A stretch of DNA of 63,229 bases from an uncultured Pseudomonas sp. (GCF_946886105.1 NZ_CAMPHV010000030.1:1-63229), one strand, 5' to 3'; counted from the first letter of the stretch, positions 45,726 to 55,641 are shown. Notes: generated from the letters alone by a model not told the origin. Numbers and translations: made by a program.

Positions 45726-46411
45726 GTGCTTCGTTAGCCCGTCTCGAGCGGCAGCTCGGTCACACGTTCAAAGACCAAGAGCTGATGATCCTGGCGTTGA
45801 CTCACCGCAGCTTTGCCGGGCGCAATAATGAGCGTCTAGAGTTCCTCGGCGATGCAATCCTCAACTTCGTCGCCGGCGAGGCGTTGTTCGAGCGCTTTCC
45901 CATGGCGCGCGAAGGCCAGTTGTCGCGCCTGCGGGCGCGCTTGGTCAAAGGCGAGACCTTGGCCATCCTGGCTCGTGGTTTCGATTTGGGTGAATACCTG
46001 CGCTTGGGCTCCGGGGAGCTGAAAAGTGGCGGTTTTCGCCGTGAGTCGATCCTTGCCGATGCTCTCGAAGCGCTGATCGGCGCCATCTATCTGGATGCCG
46101 GCATGGCTGTGGCGCGCGAGCGGGTATTGGCTTGGTTGACCAACGAATTGGAAAGCCTGACCCTGGTCGATACCAATAAGGATCCGAAAACCCGTTTGCA
46201 GGAATTTCTGCAGTCGCGCGCCTGCGATCTGCCTCGTTACGAGGTGGTGGATATCCAGGGCGATCCGCATTGCCGGACATTCGTCGTCGAATGCCAGATC
46301 ACCTTACTCAACGATAAAACCCTGGGCCAGGGCGCGAGCCGCCGTATCGCCGAACAGGTCGCGGCGGCCGCTGCCTTGATCGCCCTGGGTGTGGAGAATG
46401 GCCATGACTGA
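45722..46411 (+). CDS. rnc: Ribonuclease III
   Basis: 229 residues from GTG 45722, overlapping the preceding stop by four bases. The catalytic signature is [19 protein letters not shown], with the second acidic cluster in [19 protein letters not shown]. The double-stranded RNA-binding domain starts near [20 protein letters not shown]. It processes rRNA precursors and many mRNAs. The 3' end overlaps era by eight bases (ATGACTGA). Confidence 0.97.
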   Translation: MSASLARLERQLGHTFKDQELMILALTHRSFAGRNNERLEFLGDAILNFVAGEALFERFPMAREGQLSRLRARLVKGETLAILARGFDLGEYLRLGSGELKSGGFRRESILADALEALIGAIYLDAGMAVARERVLAWLTNELESLTLVDTNKDPKTRLQEFLQSRACDLPRYEVVDIQGDPHCRTFVVECQITLLNDKTLGQGASRRIAEQVAAAAALIALGVENGHD

Positions 46412-47306
46412 TTCACCTGCAACACGCTGTGGCTATGTCGCCATCGTTGGCCGGCCCAACGTCGGCAAGTCGACTCTGCTCAACCATATCCTCGGGCAAA
46501 AGCTGGCGATTACCTCGCGCAAGCCGCAGACCACCCGGCACAATATGCTTGGGATCAAGACCGAAGGTGAGGTCCAGGCGATTTACGTGGATACCCCCGG
46601 TCTGCACAAGAACAACGAGAAAGCCCTCAACCGCTATATGAACAAGAACGCTTCGTCGGCGCTGAAAGACGTCGACGTGGTGATCTTCGTGGTCGACCGT
46701 ACCCGCTGGACCGATGAGGATCAAATGGTCCTGGAGCGCGTGCAATATGTGCAGGGGCCGGTAATCCTGGCGATCAACAAGACCGATCGTATCGAGGATA
46801 AAGCCGAGCTGATGCCGCACCTCGAGTGGTTGGCGAGCCAGTTGCCGAACGCCGAGATAGTGCCGGTCTCCGCGCAGCAGGGGCATAACCTGGACACTCT
46901 GGAGAAGCTGGTTGGCGAGCGTTTGCCGGAAGGTGTGCATTTCTTTCCGGAAGATCAGGTCACCGATCGCTCCAGCCGCTTCTTCGCCGCCGAGCTGGTG
47001 CGCGAGAAGATCATGCGCCAGCTCGGTGCGGAGTTGCCGTACCAGATCACCGTGGAGATCGAGGAGTTCAAGCGCGACGGGCGCATCCTGCATATCCACG
47101 CGCTGATCCTGGTCGAGCGCGACGGGCAGAAGAAAATCATCATTGGCGAAAAGGGCGAGCGGATCAAACGCATCGGCCAGGAAGCGCGCAAGGACATGGA
47201 GGTGATGTTCGACTCCAAGGTCATGCTCAACCTCTGGGTCAAGGTCAAAGGCGGTTGGTCGGATGACGAGCGCGCCTTGCGTTCCCTGGGTTACGACAAT
47301 ATTTGA
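46404..47306 (+). CDS. era: GTPase Era
   Basis: 300 residues from ATG 46404, for which GGAG lies seven bases upstream. GTPase motifs: GRPNVGKST (G1), DTPGLHKNN (G3), NKTD (G4). The C-terminal KH domain has [19 protein letters not shown]. It binds the 3' end of 16S rRNA and is needed for 30S assembly. Standard position between rnc and recO. Confidence 0.97.
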   Translation: MTDSPATRCGYVAIVGRPNVGKSTLLNHILGQKLAITSRKPQTTRHNMLGIKTEGEVQAIYVDTPGLHKNNEKALNRYMNKNASSALKDVDVVIFVVDRTRWTDEDQMVLERVQYVQGPVILAINKTDRIEDKAELMPHLEWLASQLPNAEIVPVSAQQGHNLDTLEKLVGERLPEGVHFFPEDQVTDRSSRFFAAELVREKIMRQLGAELPYQITVEIEEFKRDGRILHIHALILVERDGQKKIIIGEKGERIKRIGQEARKDMEVMFDSKVMLNLWVKVKGGWSDDERALRSLGYDNI

Positions 47307-47353
47307 GTCGCTCGGGCGTCAACCGACGCCCACCTCTTCGAGCAATCCCAGCC

Positions 47354-48052
47354 ATGCTTGCGCTTAGCCAGCCTGCCTATGTACTGCACAGCCGCGCTTA
47401 TCGCGAGAGCAGCGCGCTGGTCGATTTACTCACCCCGCAAGGTCGCTTGCGCGCAGTGCTGCGCGGTGCGCGGGGCAAGGCGGGAACCTTGGCGCGCCCC
47501 TTCATTCCCATCGAAGTCGAACTCCGTGGGCGCGGTGAGTTGAAGAATATCGGGCGGCTGGAGGCTGCCGGCATTCCCAATCTGTTGATGGGCGAGGCGC
47601 TATACAGCGGTCTCTACCTGAACGAGTTGTTGATCCGCCTGCTGCCCGCGCAAGACCCCTACCCGGCGATCTTCGAGCATTACGCGCTGACCGTTCTGGC
47701 CCTGACCCAGGGGCGCGCGCTGGAGCCTCTATTACGCGCTTTCGAATGGCGTTTGCTGGACGAACTGGGCTATGGTTTCGCCCTCGATCATGATTGCCAT
47801 GGTCAGCCCGTTACCGCCGGACGCCTCTATCGGCTGCAGGTCGATTCCGGTCTGGAGCCTGTCGAACAATTTCAGCCGGGGGTGTTTCAAGGCGGCGACC
47901 TGCTCGCCATGGCCAAGGCCGATTGGGCCGCCCCGGGAGCCCTGTCCGCAGCCAAGCGCCTGATGCGTCAGGCCCTGGCGCCCCATTTAGGCGGCCGACC
48001 GTTGGTCAGTCGCGAGTTATTCATGACCCTTAAGGAGCCGAGCCGTGACTGA
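47354..48052 (+). CDS. recO: DNA repair protein RecO
   Basis: 232 residues from ATG 47354 ([19 protein letters not shown]). The N-terminal OB fold includes [39 protein letters not shown] begins the helical domain. It helps RecR load RecA on SSB-coated single-stranded DNA at gaps. An earlier in-frame ATG at 47303 would overlap era and add 17 unconserved residues. The stop overlaps pdxJ (GTGACTGA). Confidence 0.93.
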   Translation: MLALSQPAYVLHSRAYRESSALVDLLTPQGRLRAVLRGARGKAGTLARPFIPIEVELRGRGELKNIGRLEAAGIPNLLMGEALYSGLYLNELLIRLLPAQDPYPAIFEHYALTVLALTQGRALEPLLRAFEWRLLDELGYGFALDHDCHGQPVTAGRLYRLQVDSGLEPVEQFQPGVFQGGDLLAMAKADWAAPGALSAAKRLMRQALAPHLGGRPLVSRELFMTLKEPSRD

Positions 48053-48791
48053 TGCCAATCGAATTTTGTTGGGCGTGAATATCGACCATGTGGCGACCCT
48101 GCGCCAAGCCCGCGGCACGCGTTATCCCGACCCGGTGAAGGCTGCCCTGGACGCCGAGGAAGCGGGTGCCGACGGTATTACCGTGCACCTGCGCGAGGAT
48201 CGCCGGCATATTCAGGAGCGTGATGTGCGGCTGCTCAAGGAGGTGTTGCAGACGCGGATGAATTTCGAAATGGGCGTCACCGAGGAGATGCTCGTATTCG
48301 CCGAAAGCATCCGGCCGGCGCACGTCTGTCTGGTGCCGGAGACCCGTCAGGAGCTGACCACCGAAGGCGGCTTGGACGTCGCCGGACAAGAGGCGCGGAT
48401 CGCTGCGGCAGTGGCGCGCTTGAGCAAGACCGGCTGCGAGGTTTCGCTGTTCATCGACCCGGACGAGCGACAGATCGAAGCCTCGAAGCGCGTCGGTGCG
48501 CCGGCGGTCGAGTTGCATACCGGACGTTATGCCGATGCTCATACGCCCGAAGAGGCGGCCCGCGAGCTGGCGCGGATTCGCGATGGCGTGGCTTGTGGGC
48601 TGGCCCATGGCCTGATTGTCAATGCCGGCCATGGCCTGCACTACCATAACGTCGAGCCGGTGGCTGCGATTGCCGGCATCAACGAGCTGAATATCGGCCA
48701 CGCCCTGGTCGCCCATGCGCTGTTCGTCGGTTTCAAACAGGCCGTGGCGGAAATGAAGCAATTGATAGTCGCGGCGGCCAATCGCGGGTAG
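48045..48791 (+). CDS. pdxJ: Pyridoxine 5'-phosphate synthase
   Basis: 248 residues from GTG 48045. TIM-barrel motifs [31 protein letters not shown] (active-site residues) and [15 protein letters not shown] loop [14 protein letters not shown] near the end. It condenses 1-amino-acetone 3-phosphate with deoxyxylulose 5-phosphate to give PNP, the last de novo step of vitamin B6 synthesis. It closes the era-recO-pdxJ block. Confidence 0.96.
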   Translation: MTDANRILLGVNIDHVATLRQARGTRYPDPVKAALDAEEAGADGITVHLREDRRHIQERDVRLLKEVLQTRMNFEMGVTEEMLVFAESIRPAHVCLVPETRQELTTEGGLDVAGQEARIAAAVARLSKTGCEVSLFIDPDERQIEASKRVGAPAVELHTGRYADAHTPEEAARELARIRDGVACGLAHGLIVNAGHGLHYHNVEPVAAIAGINELNIGHALVAHALFVGFKQAVAEMKQLIVAAANRG

Positions 48792-48800
48792 AAGCCCCGT

Positions 48801-48844
48801 GGGGTGGATGGGTAGAGCTTCAGCTACGCGCCCTGATCCACCCT
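48801..48844. repeat. Palindromic repeat between pdxJ and cmoB
   Basis: GGGGTGGAT (48801-48809) pairs with ATCCACCCT (48836-48844), the latter running into the cmoB stop; inner GTAG/CTAC arms also pair. It shares the GGGTGGAT arms of the element at 6252-6340 and likely terminates both convergent genes. Confidence 0.65.
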
Positions 48845-49811
48845 AGGGTTTACGCGCCACCAACACGGCGCGGCTCGGCGCCGGTAATCCTTCCAGCGTG
48901 CGGCTATGGTCGGCCGGGTCGAGAAAGTCCGGCAGCGATTGAAAACGCATCCACTCGGTGGCGCGTTGCTCCTCGACCGAGGTGGTATTGACGTCGACAC
49001 AGCGCACATCGACGAAGCCGGCGCGGCGCAGCCACAACTCCAATGCCGGTACCGAGGGCAGGAACCAGACGTTGCGCATCTGCGCATAACGATCCTCGGG
49101 GACCAGTACCTGCTGGGCATCTCCTTCCACCACCAGGGTTTCCAGGACCAGTTCGCCGTCCTTGAGCAGGCAATCCTTCAGATCCAGCAGATGATCGATG
49201 GGCGAGCGGCGGTGATAGAGCACGCCCATGGAAAACACCGTGTCGAAGCCTTGCAGCTTGGCCGGCAGCTCTTCGAAGGCCAGCGGCAGATGCCAAACCG
49301 GCAGATCGGGCAAGTAGTTCTTCATCGCCAGGAATTGGCAGAGGAACAGCCAGTTCGGGTCGATCCCGACCACGCTGGCGGCGCCGGCGCCAAGCATTCG
49401 CCACATGTAGTAGCCGTTGCCGCAGCCGACATCCAGCACGCGCTTGCCGGTCAGGTCGAGGTAAGGCGCGACGCGCTGCCACTTCCAGTCCGAACGCCAC
49501 TCGGTATCCACGTGCACGCCGAACAGCTCGAACGGGCCTTTGCGCCAGGGAATCAACCCTTGTAGCGCGCTTTTCAGTTCGGCGCGGGTGGCTTCATCGC
49601 AGGGGCCGTCGAAGGTGAAGGCATCGAGCAGCTGCAGTCGTTCGACGCTCAGGGCGGGCAGTGCCTGAACGGCGCCGTACCAGCGCTGCAGGTCGCCATG
49701 GCCGATCGCCAGTTTGGCGTCGATTTGCCCCGGTAAGCCGGCGGACCAATCTTGCAGCGGCGTGCCTGCCAACTGAGCTTGCAGGGCATCGAGGTCGAGT
49801 CGGTTGATCAT
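48843..49811 (-). CDS. cmoB: tRNA U34 carboxymethyltransferase
   Basis: 322 residues, typical for CmoB. The SAM-binding motif is [18 protein letters not shown], with [19 protein letters not shown] and [15 protein letters not shown] following. It transfers the carboxymethyl group from carboxy-SAM to 5-hydroxyuridine at tRNA position 34. Its start overlaps the cmoA end by four bases, so the two genes are translationally coupled. Confidence 0.95.
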   Translation of the reverse strand: MINRLDLDALQAQLAGTPLQDWSAGLPGQIDAKLAIGHGDLQRWYGAVQALPALSVERLQLLDAFTFDGPCDEATRAELKSALQGLIPWRKGPFELFGVHVDTEWRSDWKWQRVAPYLDLTGKRVLDVGCGNGYYMWRMLGAGAASVVGIDPNWLFLCQFLAMKNYLPDLPVWHLPLAFEELPAKLQGFDTVFSMGVLYHRRSPIDHLLDLKDCLLKDGELVLETLVVEGDAQQVLVPEDRYAQMRNVWFLPSVPALELWLRRAGFVDVRCVDVNTTSVEEQRATEWMRFQSLPDFLDPADHSRTLEGLPAPSRAVLVARKP

Positions 49812-50566
49812 GGCAAGGCAATCAAGGAGGCGAAGTTAAGGCACTGGAACCAAGGCACCACCTTGCTGAAGCCAGCGGCCAGCAGGCGCTCACGGTGCTG
49901 CTCCAGACTGTCCGGGAGCATGACTTTTTCGATGGCGCTGCGCTTCTGAGCGATTTCCAGTTCGCTGTAGCCATTCGCCCGTTTGAAGGCGATATGCAGA
50001 TCGCCGAGCAAGCGATGCTGCTCGTCGTCCTCGAAGCGCAGTTTCTCCGAGAGGATCAGCGCGCCGCCCGGCAGCAGCGCCTGGCGGATGCGTGTGAGTA
50101 GTGCGAGGCGCTGTTCCGGTTGGATGAATTGCAGGGTGAAATTCAAGGCCACCAGCGAGGCGGGCTGTAACTCCAGGCCGAGGATATCGGCCTCGATCAC
50201 TTCCACCGGCAGCAACTCCTGAAACATCGAGTCCTGGGCATGCAGGTATTCGCGGCAGCGCTCGACCATGGCGCGGGAGTTGTCGACCGCTATCACTCGG
50301 CAATCTTCGATCTGCACGTGGCGGCGCAGGGCTTGGGTGACGGCGCCCAGGGAACTGCCCAGGTCATAAAGCAGGCTGTGTGGCTGTGCGAACTGCCCGG
50401 CCAGCACGCCGATATTCTCGACTATCGTCGGATACCCGGGCACCGAGCGCTTGATCATGTCCGGGAATACCCGCACCACGTCTTCGTTGAAGGCGAAGTC
50501 CGGCACCTGGGACAGGGGCTGGGCAAACAGGCGGTCGGGTTGTTCGGTCACGTTGGCGGCGCACAT
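49808..50566 (-). CDS. cmoA: Carboxy-SAM synthase
   Basis: 252 residues from ATG 50566; an in-frame TTG six codons earlier lacks a ribosome site. The motif [20 protein letters not shown] is the SAM-binding region; [14 protein letters not shown] and [13 protein letters not shown] follow. CmoA makes carboxy-SAM from SAM and prephenate for CmoB. No strong ribosome site is evident upstream, so the start is slightly uncertain. Confidence 0.94.
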   Translation of the reverse strand: MCAANVTEQPDRLFAQPLSQVPDFAFNEDVVRVFPDMIKRSVPGYPTIVENIGVLAGQFAQPHSLLYDLGSSLGAVTQALRRHVQIEDCRVIAVDNSRAMVERCREYLHAQDSMFQELLPVEVIEADILGLELQPASLVALNFTLQFIQPEQRLALLTRIRQALLPGGALILSEKLRFEDDEQHRLLGDLHIAFKRANGYSELEIAQKRSAIEKVMLPDSLEQHRERLLAAGFSKVVPWFQCLNFASLIALP

Positions 50567-50643
50567 ATCGAGGAGGGCCGGCAATTTTAGCGGGAAAGTC
50601 GCGCAGCGACGACTGCTTGTCGCTTTCCCGCGAGTGCCGGCGG

Positions 50644-51219
50644 CTACTTCCTCAATTGATCGGAAAAGAATTCGCCGGCGCCCTGCAACGGACCGAGAGG
50701 ATTGCGCTTGACCTCGTAACGACGGATGTTCGGTTCGCCATTGCTGACCTTGTGCACCAGCACCTCATCGACCAGGACGAACACCGCACGGAACACCCAG
50801 CCCTGGAGTTCGCGTTTTTTGCGGAAGTTGAAAGCATCGGCCCAAAAATTACCAACCCGTTGGGTGTCGGTCTTGTTGAACTCGAAGGCGTAACCCACGC
50901 AACGGTCCTTGGCTTCGAGACACTTCAGCAGGCCATCGGGTAGGTACTCGATAGGAACGTTCGGTTGTACGAACATCAGGCGCAGGTCGATAAAAGAGAG
51001 CATCTTGCCGTTGCCTTCGGCCAGTGGGTCGAAGCCCAGAGCGAAGAGTTCGGAGCGGGTGGTGATGCCGGTCGCTGCCTGGGAGTAGCGTATTTCCGCA
51101 TCGAGGTAGTCATCGAAAGGGGACAGTGCTTCTTCCCGCTCGCTGGGAAGCAGACTGCTACAACCCGATAGCCATACCAGCATGAGGAGCAGGCCAACTG
51201 CATGCCTAGTGTCCTTCAT
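50644..51219 (-). CDS. Lipoprotein of unknown function
   Basis: 191 residues. The leader [20 protein letters not shown] is a lipoprotein signal with lipobox LSGC followed by Ser-Ser, suggesting the outer membrane. The mature protein has an alternating hydrophobic pattern and two Cys in [14 protein letters not shown] that could form a disulfide. [20 protein letters not shown] and REFVFR-like strands follow. I do not recognise a named family. It is the first of several envelope proteins in the 50-52 kb stretch. Confidence 0.7.
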   Translation of the reverse strand: MKDTRHAVGLLLMLVWLSGCSSLLPSEREEALSPFDDYLDAEIRYSQAATGITTRSELFALGFDPLAEGNGKMLSFIDLRLMFVQPNVPIEYLPDGLLKCLEAKDRCVGYAFEFNKTDTQRVGNFWADAFNFRKKRELQGWVFRAVFVLVDEVLVHKVSNGEPNIRRYEVKRNPLGPLQGAGEFFSDQLRK

Positions 51220-51409
51220 GATGTTTTTCCTGAGTTGTGTGTGTCTACTTCCTATAGTTCATTTATCGTCCTTGCGCTTGCCGAGCATGCCGTCGACAGG
51301 GCGAGCGGCTCGTTGGCGCGACGGGTGTGTATTGCAACGATGGCATGCCATGCGGGCGCGCGAATATCGCGCGTCGGAGCAGTCGGCGAGGGTTATGGGT
51401 GGGCTGGTG
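51220..51409. other. 190-base gap between lipoprotein gene and icp
   Basis: No convincing gene or hairpin was found here; short frames overlap only antisense to icp. Confidence 0.4.
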
Positions 51410-51799
51410 TCAGCGCGCTTTAATGGCGCAGTCGAAGGTTTTTGCCGGTGCCACCTCGGTTTCCCAAGGACGTTGATAGGCCAGCCGCAGATGGCCCGTG
51501 CCAGCCTGCTTGACGTTGAAACGCCAGGTCGAAAGACCGGCGCTGCCCACCAGTCCAGCGTCCTCGGGGTTGCTATAAACCTCGGGGCCCAGGCTTTCGA
51601 GCACCGTTTCGGCGCCATCGTTTAGCACCCAGCGAAAGCCCGTGGTGGGGTTGCTTGGTAGCGTCAGCATCAGCAGTTGGCCGCTGCTCAGGTGCAGCGG
51701 GCATTGACTTTGTTTCTGCACGATCAGGCTGTCGGGGCTGTGGGCACAACCGGTCAGCAAGGCCAGGCCTAGGATTGGCAGCAAGCGCAGGGAGGTCAT
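51410..51799 (-). CDS. icp: Chagasin-type (I42) cysteine protease inhibitor lipoprotein
   Basis: 129 residues. Signal MTSLRLLPILGLALLTGCAH with lipobox LTGC. The three inhibitor loops of chagasin/ICP are visible: NPTTGFRWVL, the GLVGSAGLSTW region (GxxG loop) and YQRPWE. ICP proteins block papain-like cysteine proteases by inserting these loops. PAO1 has the homologous gene as PA0778 (icp), between pdxJ and pruR, matching this position. Lipid anchoring suggests protection against host or self cysteine proteases in the envelope; this is inferred. Confidence 0.87.
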   Translation of the reverse strand: MTSLRLLPILGLALLTGCAHSPDSLIVQKQSQCPLHLSSGQLLMLTLPSNPTTGFRWVLNDGAETVLESLGPEVYSNPEDAGLVGSAGLSTWRFNVKQAGTGHLRLAYQRPWETEVAPAKTFDCAIKAR

Positions 51800-51975
51800 C
51801 GGCGGACTCCTTTGTCGATCAGAAATTGCTGGGCTTGGGCGGTCGTTCTGGCGGGGCTGGATGCTGCCGCCCCCCGTCAGGCTCGATATGCTTCGGGATC
51901 ACCTCGCCCGATTGCGCCTAGCATAGCCGCAGTGTGCGCCCAAACCTAACCCGCGAGGTGCTCAGGATATATGGC

Positions 51976-52689
51976 TCAGAGGGCGATCTGTTTGGCGAAC
52001 GACATACGCAGGCGCTGCAGGTGCTCCTCGATCGGCGGGCTGAGCAGCGCGAAGCAGTCGTTGGGCGCCAGGCGTACCTGCGGCGCGTCGATCAGCTCGT
52101 CTTGCAGGCGCAGCAGCAGACCGCGCAAGGGCTCGGGGGTTTCGGGATGCTTGAGGCGCTGGCAGAGCAAATGCATCTGCATCTTCAACCCTGCGGGGCA
52201 GCGCGTGTAATTGGCCGCACGCACCGCCAAGCCGCGCAGGCGCGCCAGGTCTTCGAGGGTGTGACAGGCCGCGGCAAGCCCTTGCAGTTGCGGCTGATCC
52301 GCCATGCGTAGGCGGTCTTCCAACTGTTCGATGACGATCAGCAGTGCTTCGATCATCTGACAATGCGCCTCGAAGTCCGCCGGTTTCCGGCGTAATTGCG
52401 GCCAGTCCTGATGCAGCGGCGCCAACTGCAGGCTTTCGCCTGGCCAGTTGAGCCAAAGCAGATCGAGTTCGCGGGCGAGGGCATTACGTTGGCTGACGCT
52501 GGCGATGTCCGTCTGCGCGCCGAGGCCGCGATGCTTTTGTACTGCAGGCAACAATTCGAGGGCGCGCTGTAAGGTGGCGCATTGTAATTGATTGAGGGTT
52601 TGCCGATGACGGTGCGCGGCACGTCGGGTGAGCCATTGGCCGAGGACGAAAAGCCCCAGGGCCAGGCCCAGGGCGATGCTGAGTTCCAT
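51976..52689 (-). CDS. Hypothetical membrane-anchored helical protein
   Basis: 237 residues. One N-terminal membrane helix (MELSIALGLALGLFVLGQWL) faces a long, almost all-helical body of about 210 residues rich in Leu, Arg and Gln. TLQRALELLPAVQKHRGLGA recalls the Q-K-x-R-G motif of nitrate/nitrite-sensing NIT domains, and IEQLEDRLRMADQPQLQGLA continues the helices. The similarity is weak and no signalling output domain is present. Neighbours are icp and pruR. Function unknown. Confidence 0.62.
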   Translation of the reverse strand: MELSIALGLALGLFVLGQWLTRRAAHRHRQTLNQLQCATLQRALELLPAVQKHRGLGAQTDIASVSQRNALARELDLLWLNWPGESLQLAPLHQDWPQLRRKPADFEAHCQMIEALLIVIEQLEDRLRMADQPQLQGLAAACHTLEDLARLRGLAVRAANYTRCPAGLKMQMHLLCQRLKHPETPEPLRGLLLRLQDELIDAPQVRLAPNDCFALLSPPIEEHLQRLRMSFAKQIAL

Positions 52690-52899
52690 CGATTGTTCCT
52701 TGCACGGATAGGCCGTACAGGCTTAGCAACTCTCCTGCCAGTTACTACCTGCGCGCAAATAGGGCGTCCTGGGGCGTATATGGGGCGCTCTGCTGCCCTG
52801 TTTTTGTGCGCCCGCATTCGATGGCGGCCGTTTTGGTGCGTTGGCGGCTAAATGCTGGCCACTTGTCGTGCGGGCTGCTGTTTTTGGCGACAAAAGGTT

Positions 52900-52929
52900 A
52901 AAGTTCGGTTACCAGAACTTTCGGTTACC
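52900..52929. promoter_or_regulatory. Candidate operator immediately before pruR
   Basis: AAAGTTC (52900-52906) and GAACTTT (52915-52921) form a 7-base inverted repeat around GGTTACCA, and TTCGGTTACC occurs twice (52904-52913 and 52920-52929), 16 bases apart. The site ends three bases before the pruR ATG and takes the place of a ribosome site, so binding here could block expression. Confidence 0.5.
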
Positions 52930-52932
52930 GCC

Positions 52933-53685
52933 ATGCTCAAAGCCCGCCTGCTGCACCTCGATCATCAGGCCCACGAACACACCCACGATCACCACCAGTT
53001 GGTGCTGTCGTTGTCCGGGCGTGCGGAATTCGAGGTCAATGGCCGTGGCGGTGAAGTTTGTCGCATGCGCGCTTGTTTGGTGCCTGGTGATGCCGATCAC
53101 CAGTTCGCCGGTATCGGCGATAACCGTATGCTGATCGTCGATCTCAACGAACAGGGCACCTCCAGCGAAGATCTGGAATTGCTCACCCACCTGTTCGAGA
53201 CCCCGCGCTACCCGCAGTTGGATGTGGATTTTCAGCATCTGCTCAGTTATGCCGGTGCCGAGCTCGAGCGTTATGGCAGCGATCCGATGCTGGCGCGCTC
53301 CCTTGGCGGGGTGCTGTTGCGGGCCCTGCACCTGCGCTTGTTCGGCGAGCAGGCGCAGCGGGCCACCGGGCCGCTCGACCTGGAACGGCTGGATGCCTTT
53401 ATCCTGGACAACCTGGCGCGGCGCATCAGCGTCGCCGAGCTGGCGCAAGTCGCTTGCCTCAGCCCCAGTCACTTTCATGCCCAGTTCAAGGACAGCGTCG
53501 GCCTGACCCCGCACCAATACCTGCTGAAATCCCGTCTCGACCTCGCCGCGCGCCTGCTCCGTGAAAGCGGCATGCCCCTGATCCGCATTGCCGAAGAGTG
53601 CGGTTTCTCCAGCCAAAGCGCCTTGACCAATGCCATGCGCCGTTACCTCGGCCTGACGCCTAAACGCCTGCGTAGCGCCGATTAG
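52933..53685 (+). CDS. pruR: AraC-family regulator of proline utilisation
   Basis: 250 residues from ATG 52933. The N-terminal cupin-like part begins LHLDHQAHEHTHDHHQLVLS with several His that could bind metal or ligand; the C-terminal double helix-turn-helix is RISVAELAQVACLSPSHFHA and IAEECGFSSQSALTNAMRRY. In P. aeruginosa the AraC protein PruR activates putAP in response to proline, and this gene lies on the putA side as in PAO1 (PA0780). Here about 3.6 kb with four other genes separate it from putA. Family certain; name from synteny. Confidence 0.78.
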   Translation: MLKARLLHLDHQAHEHTHDHHQLVLSLSGRAEFEVNGRGGEVCRMRACLVPGDADHQFAGIGDNRMLIVDLNEQGTSSEDLELLTHLFETPRYPQLDVDFQHLLSYAGAELERYGSDPMLARSLGGVLLRALHLRLFGEQAQRATGPLDLERLDAFILDNLARRISVAELAQVACLSPSHFHAQFKDSVGLTPHQYLLKSRLDLAARLLRESGMPLIRIAEECGFSSQSALTNAMRRYLGLTPKRLRSAD

Positions 53686-53783
53686 TCGCCATCGCCAGCA
53701 AGCCCCCGGTTAAAGTACTTTCCGCACCTGCGCCAGGGCGATCAAAAGGCTTTGTTAAATGGCAGGCAATTTCCATAGCCCCG

Positions 53784-54305
53784 CTAAGTGAGGCTGAAAC
53801 CTGCCGGTACCGCCTTGCGGCGTGCGCGGTACAACAGCCCGGCCCAGACCCACAGGGCCAGTTCCAGGGCGAACGACCAATGCAGTAGAAAGTTCAGCCA
53901 CCAGGGCTTGTAGAGCGCCGGCACGCTGAACAGGGCATAGGGCTGGTCGACGAAGGGGGCGAACCACCAGATATCGCCGACGATACTGTCGAGCAGCATA
54001 TGCAACATGCCCATCATGGCGAAGGCCACGGCCAGCGGTGCCACCCGGCTATTTCGGCGCAGGCGCAACAGCAACAGGCTGAGTAACAGCAGGCCCAGCC
54101 ATACCAGAGGCCAGTGGCTGAAATAGCTGTGATGGTGATGTTGGCGCTGATCGACCAGGTGGAAGTAGAGCATGTCCAGGTCGGGGGCGATCCCGCCGAA
54201 CACTCCGGCGAGAATAAATGCCCTGGCCGAGATGTGGTCGGCGAGTAGCCTGCCGTGCAACAGCGCGCTGGCGATATAGGCGCCCGGTGCATGTCCGATG
54301 ATCAT
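53784..54305 (-). CDS. YdjM/DUF457-type membrane metal-dependent hydrolase
   Basis: 173 residues from ATG 54305 (MIIGHAPGAYIASALLHG); the longer frame upstream lacks similarity. About four membrane helices. His-rich motifs are conserved in this family: GGIAPDLDMLYFHL, then QRQHHHHSYFSHWPLVW and MLHMLLDSIVGDIWWFAP. Related proteins (YdjM and others) are inner-membrane proteins with predicted metal sites; E. coli YdjM is LexA-regulated. Activity here is unknown. It is separated from the 71-residue gene upstream by 137 bases. Confidence 0.78.
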   Translation of the reverse strand: MIIGHAPGAYIASALLHGRLLADHISARAFILAGVFGGIAPDLDMLYFHLVDQRQHHHHSYFSHWPLVWLGLLLLSLLLLRLRRNSRVAPLAVAFAMMGMLHMLLDSIVGDIWWFAPFVDQPYALFSVPALYKPWWLNFLLHWSFALELALWVWAGLLYRARRKAVPAGFSLT

Positions 54306-54442
54306 GATTTTCCATCCCTGGCCAAGTGCGCAGTGAACCCGCGCGATAGTGGCGCGAGTCTGCGTGAGGCACAGGCATGAGTAAAGGCGCACGCATGGCA
54401 GGTCTTGCGTGCGCGGGCGCTCGGTGGCGCCGTGGCGGGAAA

Positions 54443-54658
54443 TCAGGCCCGCTGCATGCCTTGCAGGGCGATCGCTTCGCGCGCCAGGCGCAATTGATCG
54501 GCGTCCTGATTCATCCGGTGGATCACATTGAACAGTTGCTGTTTGAGCAGTTCGTCGCCGATGCGTTCCGCTGCGCGCATTACCGCGATGGCGGCTGCTT
54601 CGTTGTTGTCGGCGACCAGGTCCAGCGTCTTGCACAGATTTCTCGTGATACGGCTCAC
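54443..54658 (-). CDS. 71-residue helical protein of unknown function
   Basis: Starts best at GTG 54658 (MSRITRNLCKTLDLVADNN), where AGGAGG lies eight bases upstream; a GTG two codons earlier would be too close to it. The sequence is all helical with AIAVMRAAERIGDELLKQQL and ends AREAIALQGMQRA. Size, ribosome site and codon use support a real gene, but I do not recognise a family. Neighbours: the hydrolase-like membrane protein and an HDOD gene on the same strand. Confidence 0.6.
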   Translation of the reverse strand: MSRITRNLCKTLDLVADNNEAAAIAVMRAAERIGDELLKQQLFNVIHRMNQDADQLRLAREAIALQGMQRA

Positions 54659-54768
54659 CGGCACACCCTCCTAAAATCGAGTAGGCACTTTAGAACAGCC
54701 CCATTTCGTTTTTGTTGCAGCGTTGCGCTGCCTTGCCGACGACTCGCATGCCGCTGTTTAGACGGCTT

Positions 54769-55641
54769 TCAGCGAAGGGTATCGGCAATCGCGTGGATGT
54801 CTTCGCGATGGTCGACGATCATTCTCAATTCGCCGTTTTCGCCGATGGAATCCTGCGGCGGAAACAGCTTGCGGTAAGCGGCCAACTCCTGCAGTGGCGG
54901 CAGCCCGACATCGATATGGCGTTCTTTCAGGGCGTGGTAAAGCGCCAGATTGACCAAATCGAGCAGGTCGATACGCGGTCCGCCGCTGCATTGCCAGTTA
55001 CCGGCCTCGCGGGTCACCTCGATGTACTCGCTGTCCACCGCCCATTTCTTCAGCACGATAATGCCGAGGGACTTGCTGTATTCGCGGCACAGTTTGCCGT
55101 ACAGCTGTTGGTCGGGTGGCGTGCTCGCATCCCGAAACGCCGAGAGCACGGCCAGGGTGCCGACTTCGCTGAGCAGGCTGGCGAGCAAGGCGTGCTGCGG
55201 CGTCACATGGCCGAGTAGACGCGCCAGCAGGGCGCTGGTGCTGGCCTTGAGCACCAGCCGGCTCCAGGCTTCGACGAACAGGCGTTTATGCGCCGGGCTG
55301 TGCAGGGTGAACAGACTCTTGATGCTGTGCACCATGGTGATGCGATCGACTTCGCCCATGCCGAGCAGGATGATCACTTCGCTCAGGGTTTTCGGTGCGT
55401 GGCTGTGCCGATACAGGGCGCAGGAGGCGTGCTTCATCAGCAGCGCGCTGAGCGCCGGGTCGCGGCTGATCAGGCGCACCAAGGCGGTCATCGGCACCTG
55501 CGCATCGCCCAGGGCGCGACGGATATCCAGGGTGATGGTCGGCAGGCTGGGCAGCTGCTCCTCGCCCTGCATCAGCTGCGAAACGACCCGTCGATAGATC
55601 GAATACTCGGAAACTTCGCCCGCCAGGGTGTCCGTGCTCAA
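54769..55641 (-). CDS. HDOD-domain protein
   Basis: 290 residues. An HDOD core runs about 24-220: LPSLPTITLDIRRALGDAQV, MTALVRLISRDPALSALLMK, APKTLSEVIILLGMGEVDRI and LLASLLSEVGTLAVLSAFRD. The C-terminal 80 residues are more variable. Unlike the HDOD protein at 33662 it carries an N-terminal extension of about 25 residues. HDOD proteins take part in signalling and regulation; a specific partner is not evident. Confidence 0.85.
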   Translation of the reverse strand: MSTDTLAGEVSEYSIYRRVVSQLMQGEEQLPSLPTITLDIRRALGDAQVPMTALVRLISRDPALSALLMKHASCALYRHSHAPKTLSEVIILLGMGEVDRITMVHSIKSLFTLHSPAHKRLFVEAWSRLVLKASTSALLARLLGHVTPQHALLASLLSEVGTLAVLSAFRDASTPPDQQLYGKLCREYSKSLGIIVLKKWAVDSEYIEVTREAGNWQCSGGPRIDLLDLVNLALYHALKERHIDVGLPPLQELAAYRKLFPPQDSIGENGELRMIVDHREDIHAIADTLR

